A stretch of 64,000 nucleotides of DNA from Scilla litardierei (taxonomy: Eukaryota; Streptophyta; Magnoliopsida; Asparagales; Asparagaceae): NCBI GenBank assembly GCA_030789695.1, contig CM061142.1:572003281-572067280 (forward strand). The letters run 5' to 3'. Shown here piece after piece: positions 23,679-38,258 of the stretch. Each line of letters begins with the position of its first letter. The stretch's first letter is position 1. The position numbers were made by a program, and so were the translations under genes. The notes under the pieces were generated by a model that worked only from the letters and a program-made list of their open reading frames with translations, did no database searches and was not told the DNA's origin.

Positions 23679-24561
23679 CTAGTCATAACCCGTGCCCGCG
23701 GGCACGGTTCATTTAACATTTCCCCGACAAATTTTTGCTCCCCGAAAAATTATTTACACAGCCAAAATTAAACAGAACAATAAATTAGCGTAAAAATATT
23801 TAGTGGCACGGGCACCTTCGGCACGGGCGTCTTCGGCGTGGAACAACAAATTCGGCGTCGAACGACAAATTCGGCGTCGAACAACAAATTTGGCGCCCGG
23901 TCCTTCGGCGCATAACAACAAATCTTTGTAAAAAAATTGCGCTGGCGACTTCGGCGCGGAACAATGGAACAACAAATTCGACGTCGAACAACAAATTTGG
24001 CGCCCGCGCCTTTGGCGCAGAACAACAAATCTTTGTAACAACAAATTCGACACCCGCGCCTTTGGCCCAGAACAACGGAACAACCAATTCGGTGTCGAAC
24101 AACAAATTTGGCGCCCGCGCCTTCGGAGCAGAACAACAAATCTTTGAAAAAAAAATTTAGCGGGCGCCGAAGACAACAAACATCAATGTATTTTTACGCT
24201 AATTTATTGTTCCGCTAAATTGTTTTACGCTAAATTTTTTATTTTGTTTAATTTAATGGATTATGATTCTCCACAATCTTTTCCAATGCACTTTTAATGT
24301 CAAAGTTTAGGTTTCATATGCACTTTCCCCCCAAATTTAATCTCCACAATCTTTCCCAATGAACTTTTCCCCCCAAATTTAATTTCCACACTCTTTTCCA
24401 AAGCACTTCTAATTTCAAAGTTTATGTTCCAAATGCATTTTCCCCCAAAAATTTTCCCAAAATCCAATCTCAACCATCGATTTCTCAAGATCACATCTCA
24501 GCCGTCTTTTATCTTGTCCTAGTCAGCCCTAGAATTCAAAAATCTCTGTCAAATGTATAAT

Positions 24562-24564
<3 letters not shown>
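23679..24564 (-). mobile_element. Helitron-like element, left copy
   Basis: Read on the minus strand it begins TCTATTATACATTTGACAG after an A. It ends with an 18-bp palindrome (CCGTGCCCGCGGGCACGG, 23690-23707), a few bases, and CTAG followed by T. These are the marks of a Helitron 3' end. The interior has 'GGCGC..AACAACAAATC' units at 23815-24150 and tandem 'TTTCCCCCCAAATTTAATCT' units at 24290-24480. There is no Rep/helicase, so it is non-autonomous. The alternative is one arm of a large foldback element together with 31053-31914. Confidence 0.6.
24290..24480 (-). repeat. Tandem units of about 65-75 bp in the left Helitron-like copy
   Basis: Degenerate repeats of a CTTTGAAATTAGAAGTGC...GGGAAAGATTGTGGAG...TTTGGGG unit (minus sense). 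The same unit is present in four copies at 31200-31500. Confidence 0.7.

Positions 24565-24606
<42 letters not shown>
24565..24606. repeat. (TA)n tract, left part
   Basis: Pure TA dinucleotides. The tract was split by the solo LTR that follows and continues at 28083. Confidence 0.95.

Positions 24607-28285
<3,679 letters not shown>

Positions 28286-28370
<85 letters not shown>
28286..28370. repeat. (TA)n tract, 85 bp
   Basis: Pure TA repeat directly before the truncated 5' end of the LINE. Confidence 0.95.
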
Positions 28371-28371
<1 letters not shown>

Positions 28372-28372
<1 letters not shown>

Positions 28373-30875
28373 CCAAAGACGGCCCAGATTGGTTAAGCCT
28401 TGTGGACCGCAATACTCGTTTCTTCTATACGGCTATGAGGGCTAGACAGAGTCATAACAATCTGGGCCGTCTCATCTCCTTGGATGGATCTCGCAATATT
28501 TCTATTGATAAGCTGAAAATTGAAGCTCCTGAGTTTTATTCTAAGCTCTATAACCAAGATGATTATTGGAGAGTCTTCCCTTTCCTTGCTGTTAAAAGAG
28601 TTCTCACTAATGAGGCTGCTATGTGGGCTGAGAGGCCGGTCTTGGCTGATGAGGTTAAAAATGTTGTCTTCCAGATTGGGGCTGATAAGGCCCCTGGTCC
28701 TGACGGCTTCAATGGCTATTTTTATCAGAACTCTTGGGACGTTTTTGGGAATGATGTCACCATGGCTATCCTCAATTTTTTCAAGTCTGGAAAGATCTAT
28801 CGCCAAGTCAACCATACTTTCTTATCTCTTATTCCTAAAAATGCTAACGCTTCGGGGCTTGGTGATTACAGGCCCATTGCCTGCTGCAATGTTTTGTATA
28901 AAATCATCAGCAAAGTTCTTTGCAATCGGCTCAAGAAAGCTGTCATTGAGCTCATATCTCCTAATCAAGCTGCCTTTCTTCAAGATCGGCTTCTTTCTGA
29001 TTGTGCCTTGCTTGCTCATGAACATATCAGGGATTTCAATAATCCTATGGGGTCCAGGGCCTGCCTCAAGCTTGACTTGAGGAAAGCTTTCGATAGTGTT
29101 AACAGGGAATTTGTCTACTTTATGTTGCATCAGATGGGGTTTAAGCATAAGTTCATCGGCTGGATTTGTGAGTGTATCTCTACTCCATCCTTCTCTGTCA
29201 TGATCAATGGTTCTCCCTTTGGTATGTTCCAATCCAATAGAGGGCTGAGGCAGGGTGACCCCCTCTCCCCTTATCTCTTTGTTATTGTTATGGAAGCCTT
29301 CTCTCTTCTTATGGCTAAGACCAGTGCCACGTGCAGTATTCAGCCTATGAAAAGAGTTGGTGCTGTTACTCATCTTCTTTTTGCTGATGACTTGCTTGTT
29401 TTTTGTCGTGCCAATGAGGTCTCTTTTAAGGGGCTGCGAGACCTTCTTATCTTGTTCAAGCACTTCTCTGGGCTTGATGTTAACTGGAGCAAAAGTGCTG
29501 GCATATTCAGTAAAGGGGTCAGGGGTGCTGGTAATCTTGCTGATATTCTGGGCATTAAAAGAGTGCAAACACTATCCACATACTTGGGCCTTCCCCTCTC
29601 TGCCAAGTATCCCAATGCCGCCATGTATGGCCGTTTGATCGATAGATGCAAGAACAGGTTGCAGGGATGGTCTTCATCCTTATTATCTATTGCTGGGCGC
29701 ATTGAGCTTGTCAAATCTGTTATCTACGGCATGGTTGTTTTCTGGATGCAGGCTTTCCGTATTCCTAAGTCTATCTTACGATCCCTTACTTCCATATGCA
29801 AGAGATTCATTTGGGGGAAGAATCATCTCTGGGCTTGGGAGGATATTTGTGTGCCTAAACAAGAAGGGGGGTGGGGCTTAGAAGCTTTACTGATCTTAAT
29901 AATGCATATGGTGTTAAGTTGACTTGGCGTATGCTTACCCATGGGGGTTATTGGGCTGATTATATGAGGAAGCACTATATGACCGGCACGGGTCTCTATC
30001 TTGCTAAATCCCATCCTATGCAATCTGGTTCTTGGAAATTTATTCTGCATTGCCGTGAATTTACTAAGAAGCTTACTCGGCGCATTGTTAGAGATGGGGC
30101 TTCCACTCTCTTCTGGTATGATAGCTGGCTTCCTTGTGGAGACCTTAATGATATCTATGATGTTCATGTTGGGGAGGAAGCCTTCACAGTCAGAAGCTAT
30201 TGGAATGACACGGGTTGGGTTCACAGTAACTCTCTCATTAATGTGCGGCACTTGATTGACTCAGTTGTCTTAACTGTTGGTGATGATTCTTGGGCTTGGG
30301 TCTCCAAGTCCCCTACATTACAGGACGCCTGGGTGGGATCTAGGGTCGTTAAACCCCTATTTCCCTATCACAAGGTGGTTTGGTTTCAGGGGCATATCCC
30401 CAAAATGGCTATCACTTTATTACGAGCTTTCCATGGGAAACTTCTTACCCGGGACAAGCTCGTACAATGGGGAGTGCCCACTTCATCTTTTTGTGTCTTA
30501 TGTTCTGATAATGCACAGGAAAATATGGATCATATATTTTTTGAATGCAGTTACACTAATTACCTCCTTTGCAGGAGCTTTCTGAAGCTGGGTTTCAGTT
30601 CTACTTTACCAACCTCTTTAGCTGCAACTGGAGATCTTATTCTCAACCATTTTCACAGAAAAAGAAGCACAGGAAGATTGGCTAAAACAGTCTTAGCAGC
30701 GATGGTTTGGCACATATGGAGAGAGAGGAACAGGAGAATATTTGAGGGTCGCAGTCAGATACGGACGGTTCTCTTTGATGATATTGCTGAGGATGTCAGG
30801 ATTGCTTTGCGGCATGTGGTTTGGGAGCAGGATGAGGCTGGCGCCCCCCCTTCTAACTGGGGGCTATTAGACTAG
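28372..30875 (+). pseudogene. LINE (L1-like) ORF2: reverse transcriptase and zf-RVT
   Basis: The sense reading starts in mid-protein ([18 protein letters not shown]), so the endonuclease is lost by 5' truncation. The non-LTR RT domain follows: ADKAPGPDGFNGYF, SLIPKNANASGLGDYRPIA, the GLRQGDPLSPYLF motif, and the catalytic FADDLLVF near 29382-29405. The last part, in a second frame from about 29871 to 30875, carries the zf-RVT region (LTRDKLVQWG, then CVLCSDNAQENMDHIFFEC). A one-base frame change near 29880, in the GGWGL stretch, separates them. Apart from that the RT is open for 506 codons and its catalytic aspartates are intact, so the copy is fairly young. Confidence 0.93.
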
Positions 30876-31029
30876 GTTGATACTTCCATGTACTTTTGTT
30901 TTCTTCTTTGGCTCTACGGGTTTCGGAAGGTGCTATGCTTGGTGGAAGTATTGGCGCCTGTGCCTTATTTCCTCTTGCTAACTTCCTTCCTTCGGCCCTG
31001 TGAGAGCCTTGTATTTTTTCATTACACTC

Positions 31030-31035
31030 AATAAA
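31030..31035 (+). terminator. Poly(A) signal AATAAA of the LINE
   Basis: Canonical hexamer about 20 bases before the end of the LINE. Confidence 0.6.
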
Positions 31036-31051
31036 GATGCAAAGCATATTC

Positions 31052-31054
<3 letters not shown>

Positions 31055-31100
<46 letters not shown>
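31055..31100. repeat. (TA)n tract, 46 bp
   Basis: Pure TA repeat between the LINE end and the shared ATACATTTGACAG sequence. Confidence 0.95.
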
Positions 31101-31103
<3 letters not shown>

Positions 31104-31199
31104 CATTTGACAGTGTTTTTTGAATTCTAGGGCTGACTAGGACAAGATAAAGAGTGGCTGAGATTTGATCTTGGTAAATCAATGGTTGAGATTGGATTT

Positions 31200-31500
31200 T
31201 GTGAAAATTTTGGTGAGAAAAGTGTCTTGGGAACCAAAACTTTGAAATTAGAAGTGTATTGGGAAAGATTGTGGAGATTAAATTTGGGGAGTTAGTGCCT
31301 TGGGAACCTAAACTTTGAAATTAGAAGTGCATTGGGAAAGATCGTGAAGATTAAATTTGGGAGGAAAAGTGTCTTGGGAACTAAAACTTTGAAATTAGAA
31401 GTGTCTTGGGAAAGATTGTGGAGATTAAATTTGGGGGAAAGTGCCTTGGGAACCTAAACTTTGAAATTAGAAGTGCATTGGGAAAGATTGTGGAGAATCA
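31200..31500 (+). repeat. Four tandem units of about 75 bp in the right Helitron-like copy
   Basis: Each unit has CTTGGGAAC, then CTTTGAAATTAGAAGTG, GGGAAAGAT and GGAGATTAAATTTGGG, with small differences. Confidence 0.85.
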
Positions 31501-31914
31501 TGACCCATTAAATTAAACAAAATAAAAAATTTAGCGTAAAACAATTTAGCGGAACAACAAATTAGCATAAAAATACCCTGAGTTTTGTTGCTCCGCGCCA
31601 AAGGCGCTCGCTAAATTTTGCCGAATTTGTTGTCCCGCGCCGAAGGCGCCCGCTAAATTTTGTCGAATTTGTTGTCCCGCGCTGAAGGCGCCCGCGTCAG
31701 TGCGGGCGCTGAAAAGTTTTTTACGCTAATTTGTTGTTCCGCCTGCGGGCGCCGAATTTGTTGTTCAGCACCGAAGGCGCTCATGCCTCTAAATATTTTT
31801 ACGCTAATTTATTATTCTGTTAAATTTTGACTGTGGAAATAATTTTTCTGGGAACAAAAATTTTGCGGTGGAAATCTTAAATGAACCGTGCCCGCGGGCA
31901 CGGGTTATGACTAG

Positions 31915-32119
31915 TATATATATATATAACATGTTTTAAAATCATCATAAAATTTGCATGCTTCTAAAAATTTTATCGCATAAATTTTTAAAGCATTTTA
32001 AAATCATTTTAAAATTATCACATAAATTTAAAAAATTTTAAAAGGCATTTAAAAAAAGCATTTCAATTAATTAACATCGTGATCCTTAAATCAAGATACA
32101 GACTAAGTTCTGATACCAA
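31915..32119 (-). other. Interior end of the LARD-like element with PBS
   Basis: AT-rich with AAAATTTTAAA-like runs and no gene. Its last bases (32105-32119) read TTGGTATCAGAACTT in the minus sense, the tRNA-iMet type primer site directly against the LTR. Confidence 0.75.
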
Positions 32120-34270
32120 TGTAAGGTTTTGAGGGACCCTTAGGGCACAAATCTGTGCCCGTCCTTAGTCGAATGGACCACAGTCGCAAAAGAATGCAGC
32201 GGAAAAACAGACACATAACTATTTAACGAGACCCTAAGGAAGACCCTTTAGCCAAGATCTCTACCAAATTGTGAAGGGTTCGACCATGCCAAGAGGGAGC
32301 TAAGCTACTACGATTAAATTAAAAAAATACTAATTAAATTTACATACCCGGAACCTTACATTATTACAGGCAAGGTGTACCGCACCGTCTTCCGAGCCGC
32401 TCCCTGCCCCACACCGAACCGCTCCGCGTCCCGAGACGAGCCATCCCCTTGTCGTCGAACTAACCACGCGTCGAAGAAATTTTCACCCGAGTGTGAACCT
32501 TCGCCAAGATTTTGGATCAAATCCGAACCCCACGTGGCTTTACTAGAGCTCTTCAGGAGTAAGACAGAAAGTATATAGAGAAGCGAATATTTAATTTAAG
32601 CCTAGATCCGAGCGTGCTCCAATATTTTTGGGAGCCGCTTAGATCTAGAGCTTGGGACGAGTTTAGAGGAAGGGAGCAACCCCCTATTTATATAGGCGGC
32701 TGACCCCTCCCCTTTACTCCACTTCCGATGTGGGACTATTCTTTTTGAAGTTAATAAATCAAGTTAGTTTGCCTTAACAAAAGGCCAAACTTCCATGAAT
32801 TTCAACTCCCTCACCATTGAGCTTCAATCTTGAAACAACCTATCAAATCAAAGGGCACTGAACGGTGAACGCGTAGGAAAAAACGGCGAGTCAATCGGAG
32901 TCTATTTGACCCCTCAATTGATCATCCAAAGATGAGCCTAAACCCACAAAACTGCAAACAGCCAGCCGTCACAAACCTAGACCTCGAAGCCCTAGGAAAG
33001 GGGTCCCGCTGCGCTGAGGCGTGTGCATTGCACGCACCTCAACGCATGCATTGGGACACATGCCTGCGCCTGCTGGAGCAGCACGGGCTGGCGCCCGCTC
33101 CCAGTGGGCGACCGCGCCCGCTGGAGCAGGCACAGGCTTGCCCCCGCTTACAGCGTGCACCTGCGCCTGTTGGAGCGGGCGCGGGCTTGAGCCTGCTCCT
33201 AGCTGGTACTTGTGACCGCTCCCATTGGAGGCTCGTGCCCATCTTCAACCTGGGATCTGCCCAAACCTGTTGGGCTGACCCATTTGGGCTCCTTTGGCTG
33301 TTTTGGCTCTAACTTGAGCATTTGGTGTCCGATTTGGGCGTCGTTTGAACCTGTGTTCACGCCGGGACATTCCCGCCTTACAGGTAACCTTTTTCTTGTG
33401 TTTATCTCATTAAATATGGTCGTGAACAATTTACGACACATTTAACCCATTTTGCATTATATGCAAATAAGTCCCTATCTAAGCTTAGAAATAATCATTT
33501 TTGCATCAAATGCAGTTTTCTCTCTCTTGGATCAAATACACATTCTCCCTAATGTTTCTACCTATTACTAGACGAAGGTCGCACTCTGTGTAAGACCCTA
33601 CAACCTGACCCTACTACAGGTTGGGCTCGAAGCCCTATACGACAGTGACCAAGAGCAGCTGTTTTCTGTCCCTGTTTCATTATCATAATTATGGGGATAA
33701 CTCATCGACATGAGCATTGTCGGGACCACCCTGACTGTGTCGATGATGAATTCTGCAGTTTTAGTCTCTTCGTCTAAACTATGTTGTTTAATTCAAGTCT
33801 AGGGTACGGTCAAATTGTCAACCCCAATAACTCGAATCCGGTTAGTTTCCATCGATCTTTAGTCAAATAATGTTGGACAACTTCCAACATACTCTAGCCA
33901 GAGTTTTTACTAAAGACCGAATCCGCCAAGTCTAACGATCATGAGATCATCGTCACCATTATACGGTGAAGACTAAGACACAATGGTCTATCCGATGTTT
34001 CGATATCCTTATCTCGAAACATCTATGACCACGAACCCTTTTAGACTTTGCTACAGACGGTCAAGCATTTCTCCACGATCGAGATACTCATCTCAATACA
34101 TGTTTGACCTTGCATTAAGTCTCAGGACTTTACCTAAGTTAATATCTAATGATAACTACATTATGATTAAATTAGATAAATTCTTACCATACAGCTTACT
34201 GTAATTTTGAACAAGATGTTTGTATAGATACATGGAGATAAATTGCCTCGAGGGCATACATCTCGCAACA
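32120..34270 (-). repeat. Right (5') LTR of the LARD-like element
   Basis: 2151 bases. It pairs with 17391-19779 but lacks about 305 bases at 33920/33921 and has expanded GC-rich CTGGAGC-type units at 33020-33200. TATA (minus) is at 32684-32694. Confidence 0.9.
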
Positions 34271-34275
34271 AAATC

Positions 34276-34415
34276 GTAATACGAATACGTATTAATTACG
34301 GATACAAAAGGTGTATGACAAGATAGGAATACAGATATATTAATTACGGATACAAAAGGTGTATGACAAGATAGGAATACAAATATATTATATTATTAAA
34401 ATATTGGTCGTTACA
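34276..34415 (-). repeat. Left (3') LTR of the Tekay-like element, remaining part
   Basis: Continues the LTR interrupted at 17390. CGTAATACGAATACGTATTA equals 43917-43936 in the right LTR. A 55-bp stretch (GATACAAAAGGTGTATGACAAGATAGGAATAC, in pieces) is tandemly duplicated at 34309-34340 and 34351-34382. Ends GGTCGTTACA. Confidence 0.88.
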
Positions 34416-34440
34416 TCCTACCCACCTTAAAAAAATTCCG
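34416..34440 (-). other. Polypurine tract region of the Tekay-like element
   Basis: In the minus sense TTTTAAGGTGGGTAGGA lies against the TG of the LTR. An almost identical AAGGAGGGTAGG lies next to the LTR at 62175, showing that the two elements are related. Confidence 0.75.
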
Positions 34441-35340
34441 CACTCAGAATTTCTAACACCTACTGATCAGGAAACAAATGCGGGTAGCGCTTTCTCATCT
34501 CATCTTCTCTCTCCCAGGTGGACTCTCCTGTCGATCCGTGTTCCTCAACTGCTTCTATCGACGATCCAAAATCTACACTAGCTGCTGCTCATACGTCAGG
34601 TCCGGTCGGACCGTGATCTCTGAAAAATCCACAGCGTGCGATGGGTTACTGACGTATCGACGTAGTTGAGATACGTGAAAAACATCATGAACTCCCTCCA
34701 AAGATGGTAGAGCAAGGCGATATGCCACTGCTCCCACACAATCTAGCACGTTAAATGGTCCCATATACCTCGGACTCAGCTCTCTCTTCTTCCCGAAACG
34801 AATGACTCTTCGGTTTGGAGAAATTTTAAGGAAGATATGATCTCCTAGCTGAAACATCAAAGGTCGTCTCTTGACATCTGTCCAATGCTTGTAACGATCT
34901 TGAGCGATCCAGAACTTATCCCTAATGTCTCTCACGACATCCACAGCCTCTACAATTACCTCCGGACCCAACAGCTCTCTATCTCCGATGTCATCCCAGC
35001 TCAGTGGTGAACGACATTTCCTTCCAAATAGAGCAGCAAATGGCACCATGCTAATGCTTGCCTGGTAGCTGTTGTTGTAGGAGAATTCCAATAGATGGAG
35101 ATGATCCTCCCACGAACCCTTCAGATCGAGCGTACAAGCTCTCAGCATATCCTCCAAAACCTAAATCGTCCTTTCCAACTGGCCATCGGTCTGTGGGTGG
35201 TATGCCGTGCTGAAACTCAGACTCATACTAAGGTTCTCCTCTAGACTCTTTCAGAACTGAGACGTGAATCTCGAGTCTCTATCGGATACGATGCTCACCG
35301 GGACTCCATGCAAGCGCATAATCTCATGCATGTATATGGT
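34440..35340 (-). pseudogene. Tekay-like integrase C-terminal half and chromodomain remnant
   Basis: Minus-strand reading: HGVPVSIVSDRDSRFTSQF with the second catalytic Asp, YHPQTDGQLERT, WEDHLHLLEFSYNNSYQAS, then the long open part 34573-35157 with RYKHWTDVKRRPLMFQLGDH and SPRYMGPFNVLDCVGAVAYR. It ends with STWEREDEMRKRYPHLF, the end of a type II chromodomain next to the PPT. Stops occur near 35158 and 35245 (Gln- and Trp-like positions). A foreign stretch of about 60 bases lies at 35341-35400. The chromodomain would tether integration to heterochromatin. Confidence 0.88.
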
Positions 35341-35397
35341 CTACATCACAAACTAACCTTAATGAGGAACTATAAATAAAGAAGTAAAATATTTTAC

Positions 35398-35790
35398 CTA
35401 TAGATACTTCATCACCAAGATTTTCATGGACTGTCCCACTCGGAATGTGATGAAGTGCGCAGATTTGGTCAATCGGCCAATGATCACCCAGACTGCGTCG
35501 TTCTGCTTAGGACTCTGAGGTAAGCCAGTTACGAAATCTATTGTGATGTGCTGCCACTTACACTCCGGAATAAGGAGCGGTTGTAGCAATTTTAATGTTC
35601 AATGATGCTCTGCTTTGACTTGCTGGCATACAAGACACTTGGCAACGTTCCGTGCCATACTCCTCTTCATGCCAATCCACCAATAGTTCAGACGGAGGTC
35701 CTTGTACATCTTCTTACCTCCAGGATGTATGGAATAAGGCGAGCTATGTGCCTCATGCAACAGCTCATCTCTAATGTCTGTAGGGATCGT
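35398..35790 (-). pseudogene. Tekay-like integrase N-terminal part
   Basis: Minus strand: EAHSSPYSIHPGGKKMYKDL and CLVCQQVKAEH form the H2C2 zinc site, with both His and both Cys present. The core start follows (WQHITIDFVTGLP with the first catalytic Asp, LTKSAHF). A TGA after AEHH and a stop at 35398 break it. The upstream part of the same protein is at 37640, beyond the inserted solo LTR. Confidence 0.85.
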
Positions 35791-36089
35791 CTAAACCTTG
35801 CAATACTAACAACACACACTAGAGGGGGGTGAATAGTGTAATGGCAATAAAATTGTCCAATTAAAATATAACTTGCAAATGCGAAATTATAAATGCAAGA
35901 GGAATTAAAAGGCACAGTCAATCCAAACGCAAACACAAAGTTTTACACTGGTTCCCCAAACATGGGTACATCCAGCCACACCAATATTCAATATATTCAC
36001 ACACAGAGAAGTGAATACAAATCTCACAAGGAGAGACCTCACAAAGAGGATTTATGCCCTACACAAGGACCCAACTAATCCTACACAAG

Positions 36090-36280
36090 GATCAAGACTC
36101 CCACACAGAGAATCACTAACTCCCACTCAGAGAATTAGGGTTAGCCCTACACTAGGACACAAGAACTCCCACAAAGAGAGTTAATTCCCACAAAGAGAAT
36201 TCCCTAGTCCCACAAAGAGACAATCTCCCACAAATAGAGAAACTCCCACAAAGAGAGTATCCTAACCCACAAAGAGAAAT
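36090..36280 (+). repeat. Short tandem units CTCCCACAAAGAGA
   Basis: About ten degenerate copies with variable spacing of 15-25 bases, in the transcribed part of the solo LTR. Confidence 0.85.
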
Positions 36281-36565
36281 AGGAAAACAAATTACACCAT
36301 GTAAAGTAAATACTCTTACCTATGTCTTGAGATGCTTACTCATGAATGAATGCAAGGCATGGAAGAGGATCTCCAAGTGTTGGAATATGCTTGAGAGCAC
36401 TTGGATGATTTTCCTTGAGCTGGACTTCAATGCATGAAGGAAGATGTATGCTCAATAGAGGGAAATGTGGGATCTTGAGAGTGGCTTTAAGATCTCTTAA
36501 GATTTTCAATGGAATCAAGAGTAATCAAGAATCAATCAAGAAGTTTAAGCAAAGGTAGCACACTC

Positions 36566-36574
36566 ATATATATA
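36566..36574 (-). promoter_or_regulatory. TATA box of the solo copia LTR
   Basis: TATATATA in the minus sense, downstream of the GTCGACTG motif array and upstream of the tandem-unit leader. Confidence 0.55.
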
Positions 36575-36649
36575 GGAATCCTATATCAAGCCCAAAAACC
36601 CAAAGAAACAGCCAAATGAACAGATCTGCAACGGCTAGAAACTGAGTGA

Positions 36650-37200
36650 AGACGACAGAAACAGTCGACTGATGATCATAAGACAGTCGACTGATCACCG
36701 GCTAGAAAATATCCAACGGCTATAATCTGAGCCAGGACAATCGACTGAAGAAGACAATATAGTTGACTGACAAACAGGACAGGCACCTGTTAATCCTTCA
36801 GCAGACGACTGCTGTAGGGGATGGATCGAAACAGAGAGCTGCACTCTTTCTCCAATTCTTCGCACAGACGACTGATGTTAATACTACAGTCGACTGTCAA
36901 ATAGTCAGGCGACTGTACATTCTTCATCAGTCGACTACTGTAAAATATGGAGAGAAGACAGAGAGATGCAGAGATTGTACTTACGCTAGAAAGGCGACTG
37001 TTGGCCAATTCCCAGGCGACTGTAATTATACAGACGACTGTAAACTGATCGACAGACGACTGTGCGTAAAGCTCAAGTTTGAGTCAATTGAAATGTTGAC
37101 TTGAGCTGTGCATATCAGGCGACTGTAGAAGTATCTACATGCGACTGGAAATCACTCAGTCGGCTGTGTTTCCCTCAACAGGCGACTGAAGGAAAGCCAG
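36650..37200. promoter_or_regulatory. Array of about 17 GTCGACTG-type motifs
   Basis: CAGTCGACTG (a perfect 10-bp palindrome) and variants CAGACGACTG, CAGGCGACTG and ACAATCGACTG recur through 550 bases of the U3. The same core is repeated in the 5' LTR at 46985-47135. The even presence upstream of TATA suggests binding sites. No factor is known to me. Confidence 0.6.
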
Positions 37201-37639
37201 AGACTCCAAATGAGTCTTTGGTCAGAGTAAACCTATTGGGTTGGATTCTATGATAATTCTAAGGTTCACTAAGATGGTTAAATGCATATGCATGGATGAG
37301 CAAACATCTAGCAAGGCATTACAATAACCTAGACTCAAAAGAGAGAGAAAGCAATAAAGTAAATTACATGGATTACAAAGCTTTCTTAAGAGTCTAAGTC
37401 TTCAATCTAGATGCCTTGAATGCTCTCCACCATATCCAAGCTATGGCACTCCTTGAGTCCAAACTTTGGCCCTTCTTCACATGATGTCCATCCTTGCACC
37501 AAGTGATTAGTCTCCAAGAAAGATATCCTTGAAATAAACTGAGAGACTAAAACATAAGATTCATTAGCAACAACATAATGTTGTGATCATCATCAAAATA
37601 AGATTGGTATGAAACACCAATACTCAACAATGTCTCCTG

Positions 37640-38258
37640 CAGGTATGCAGAGTTTACTGTCGTATCTCAGGGATTCATCTTCATGAATGATAAACTCCGA
37701 CCGAAGTCCAGCTTCGACCTGTCTTTTGATCCTCTGCAGCTTCAGATCTCCCGCCTGAGCTGCCTTGATAGGATCCACAATCGTTGACTGAATCTGCATA
37801 TTCATCAACGAATCGATCACTCCAAGTATACCAACCTCAATGTCCATCCCTCTCAGCTCCTGCTGTAATCTCCAGTAGGTAGAATGCATCATCACTATGG
37901 GGAGTCTGCTTAAAGCATCTGGTACTACATTCACTTTCCACGGGTGATACTGTAGATCTATCTCATAATCCGCCATCAGCTCCAACCATCGTCTCTGACA
38001 CATGTTGAGCTCCTTCTAAGTAAATATATACTTCAAGCTTTTGTGATCGGTGAATATTTTCACGCTTTCACTCAGTAGGAAATATCTCCAGATCTTCAAC
38101 GCAAATATCATAGCTGCTAACTCCAGATCATGCATCTGGTAGTTCTTCTCATGACTCTTCAATTGTCGAGAAACGTACGTGACCACGTGACCATGCTGGT
38201 GTAGGACGCATCCGAGGCCCTTGCCTGATGCATCACAGAAAAATCTCGAAGCCTCCAC
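37640..38258 (-). pseudogene. Tekay-like RNase H and start of integrase
   Basis: Minus strand: [18 protein letters not shown] with the first catalytic Asp, [19 protein letters not shown] with the Glu, [12 protein letters not shown], a stop (CAG to TAG type) near 38015, then [16 protein letters not shown] and [10 protein letters not shown]. It runs on to LCIPAGD at 37640, where the solo LTR cuts it. A frame change at about 38245 separates it from RT. Confidence 0.9.

Larger units (their letters stand above)
28372..31052 (+). mobile_element. 5'-truncated L1-like LINE
   Basis: Consists of the ORF2 fragment and about 175 bases of 3' UTR with AATAAA at 31030-31035. There is no poly(A) tail. Instead the UTR runs into TTCTATATA. 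It lies between two TA tracts, so target duplicates cannot be told apart from the repeat. Confidence 0.85.
31053..31914 (+). mobile_element. Helitron-like element, right copy
   Basis: It starts TCTATATATA and ends with the same 18-bp palindrome CCGTGCCCGCGGGCACGG (31886-31903), GTTATGA and CTAG before T. The length (862) is close to the left copy (886), and both share the ACATTTGACAG start and the internal repeats. The orientation is opposite to the left copy. There are no helicase genes. The base before TC is T and not the usual A, so the 5' edge is less sure. Confidence 0.6.
35794..37631 (-). mobile_element. Solo copia LTR inserted in the Tekay integrase
   Basis: About 1.84 kb separates two parts of the integrase. 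GTCT flanks it on both sides (35789-35792 and 37632-37635). In minus sense it begins near TGTTGAGTATTGGTGTTTCA and ends near GTGTTGTTAGTATTGCA, typical of copia LTRs. A TATA box (36566-36574, minus) has about 17 GTCGACTG-like motifs upstream (36650-37200) and tandem CCCACAAAGAGA units downstream (36090-36280). No interior or partner LTR is present. The exact ends are uncertain by a few bases, because canonical TG/CA ends do not fall exactly at the GTCT repeats. Confidence 0.75.

Noticed and set aside
23754..24179. Three overlapping minus-strand ORFs of 101-141 codons
   Set aside because: They translate short repeats of the Helitron-like element (FVV/CCS/AP-rich in each frame). No family match, and the repeats explain their openness.
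28393..29568. Minus-strand ORFs of 140 and 248 codons
   Set aside because: Shadows of the LINE reverse transcriptase, whose motifs are unambiguous on the plus strand.
32932..33312. 126-codon ORF in the right LTR of the LARD-like element
   Set aside because: It spans expanded CTGGAGC-type tandem units. Open frames exist on both strands and are not kept in the other LTR.
36090..36280. Regular short repeats resembling a CRISPR array
   Set aside because: Plant nuclear DNA; the units are degenerate with no unique equal-length spacers. They are tandem repeats in an LTR leader.
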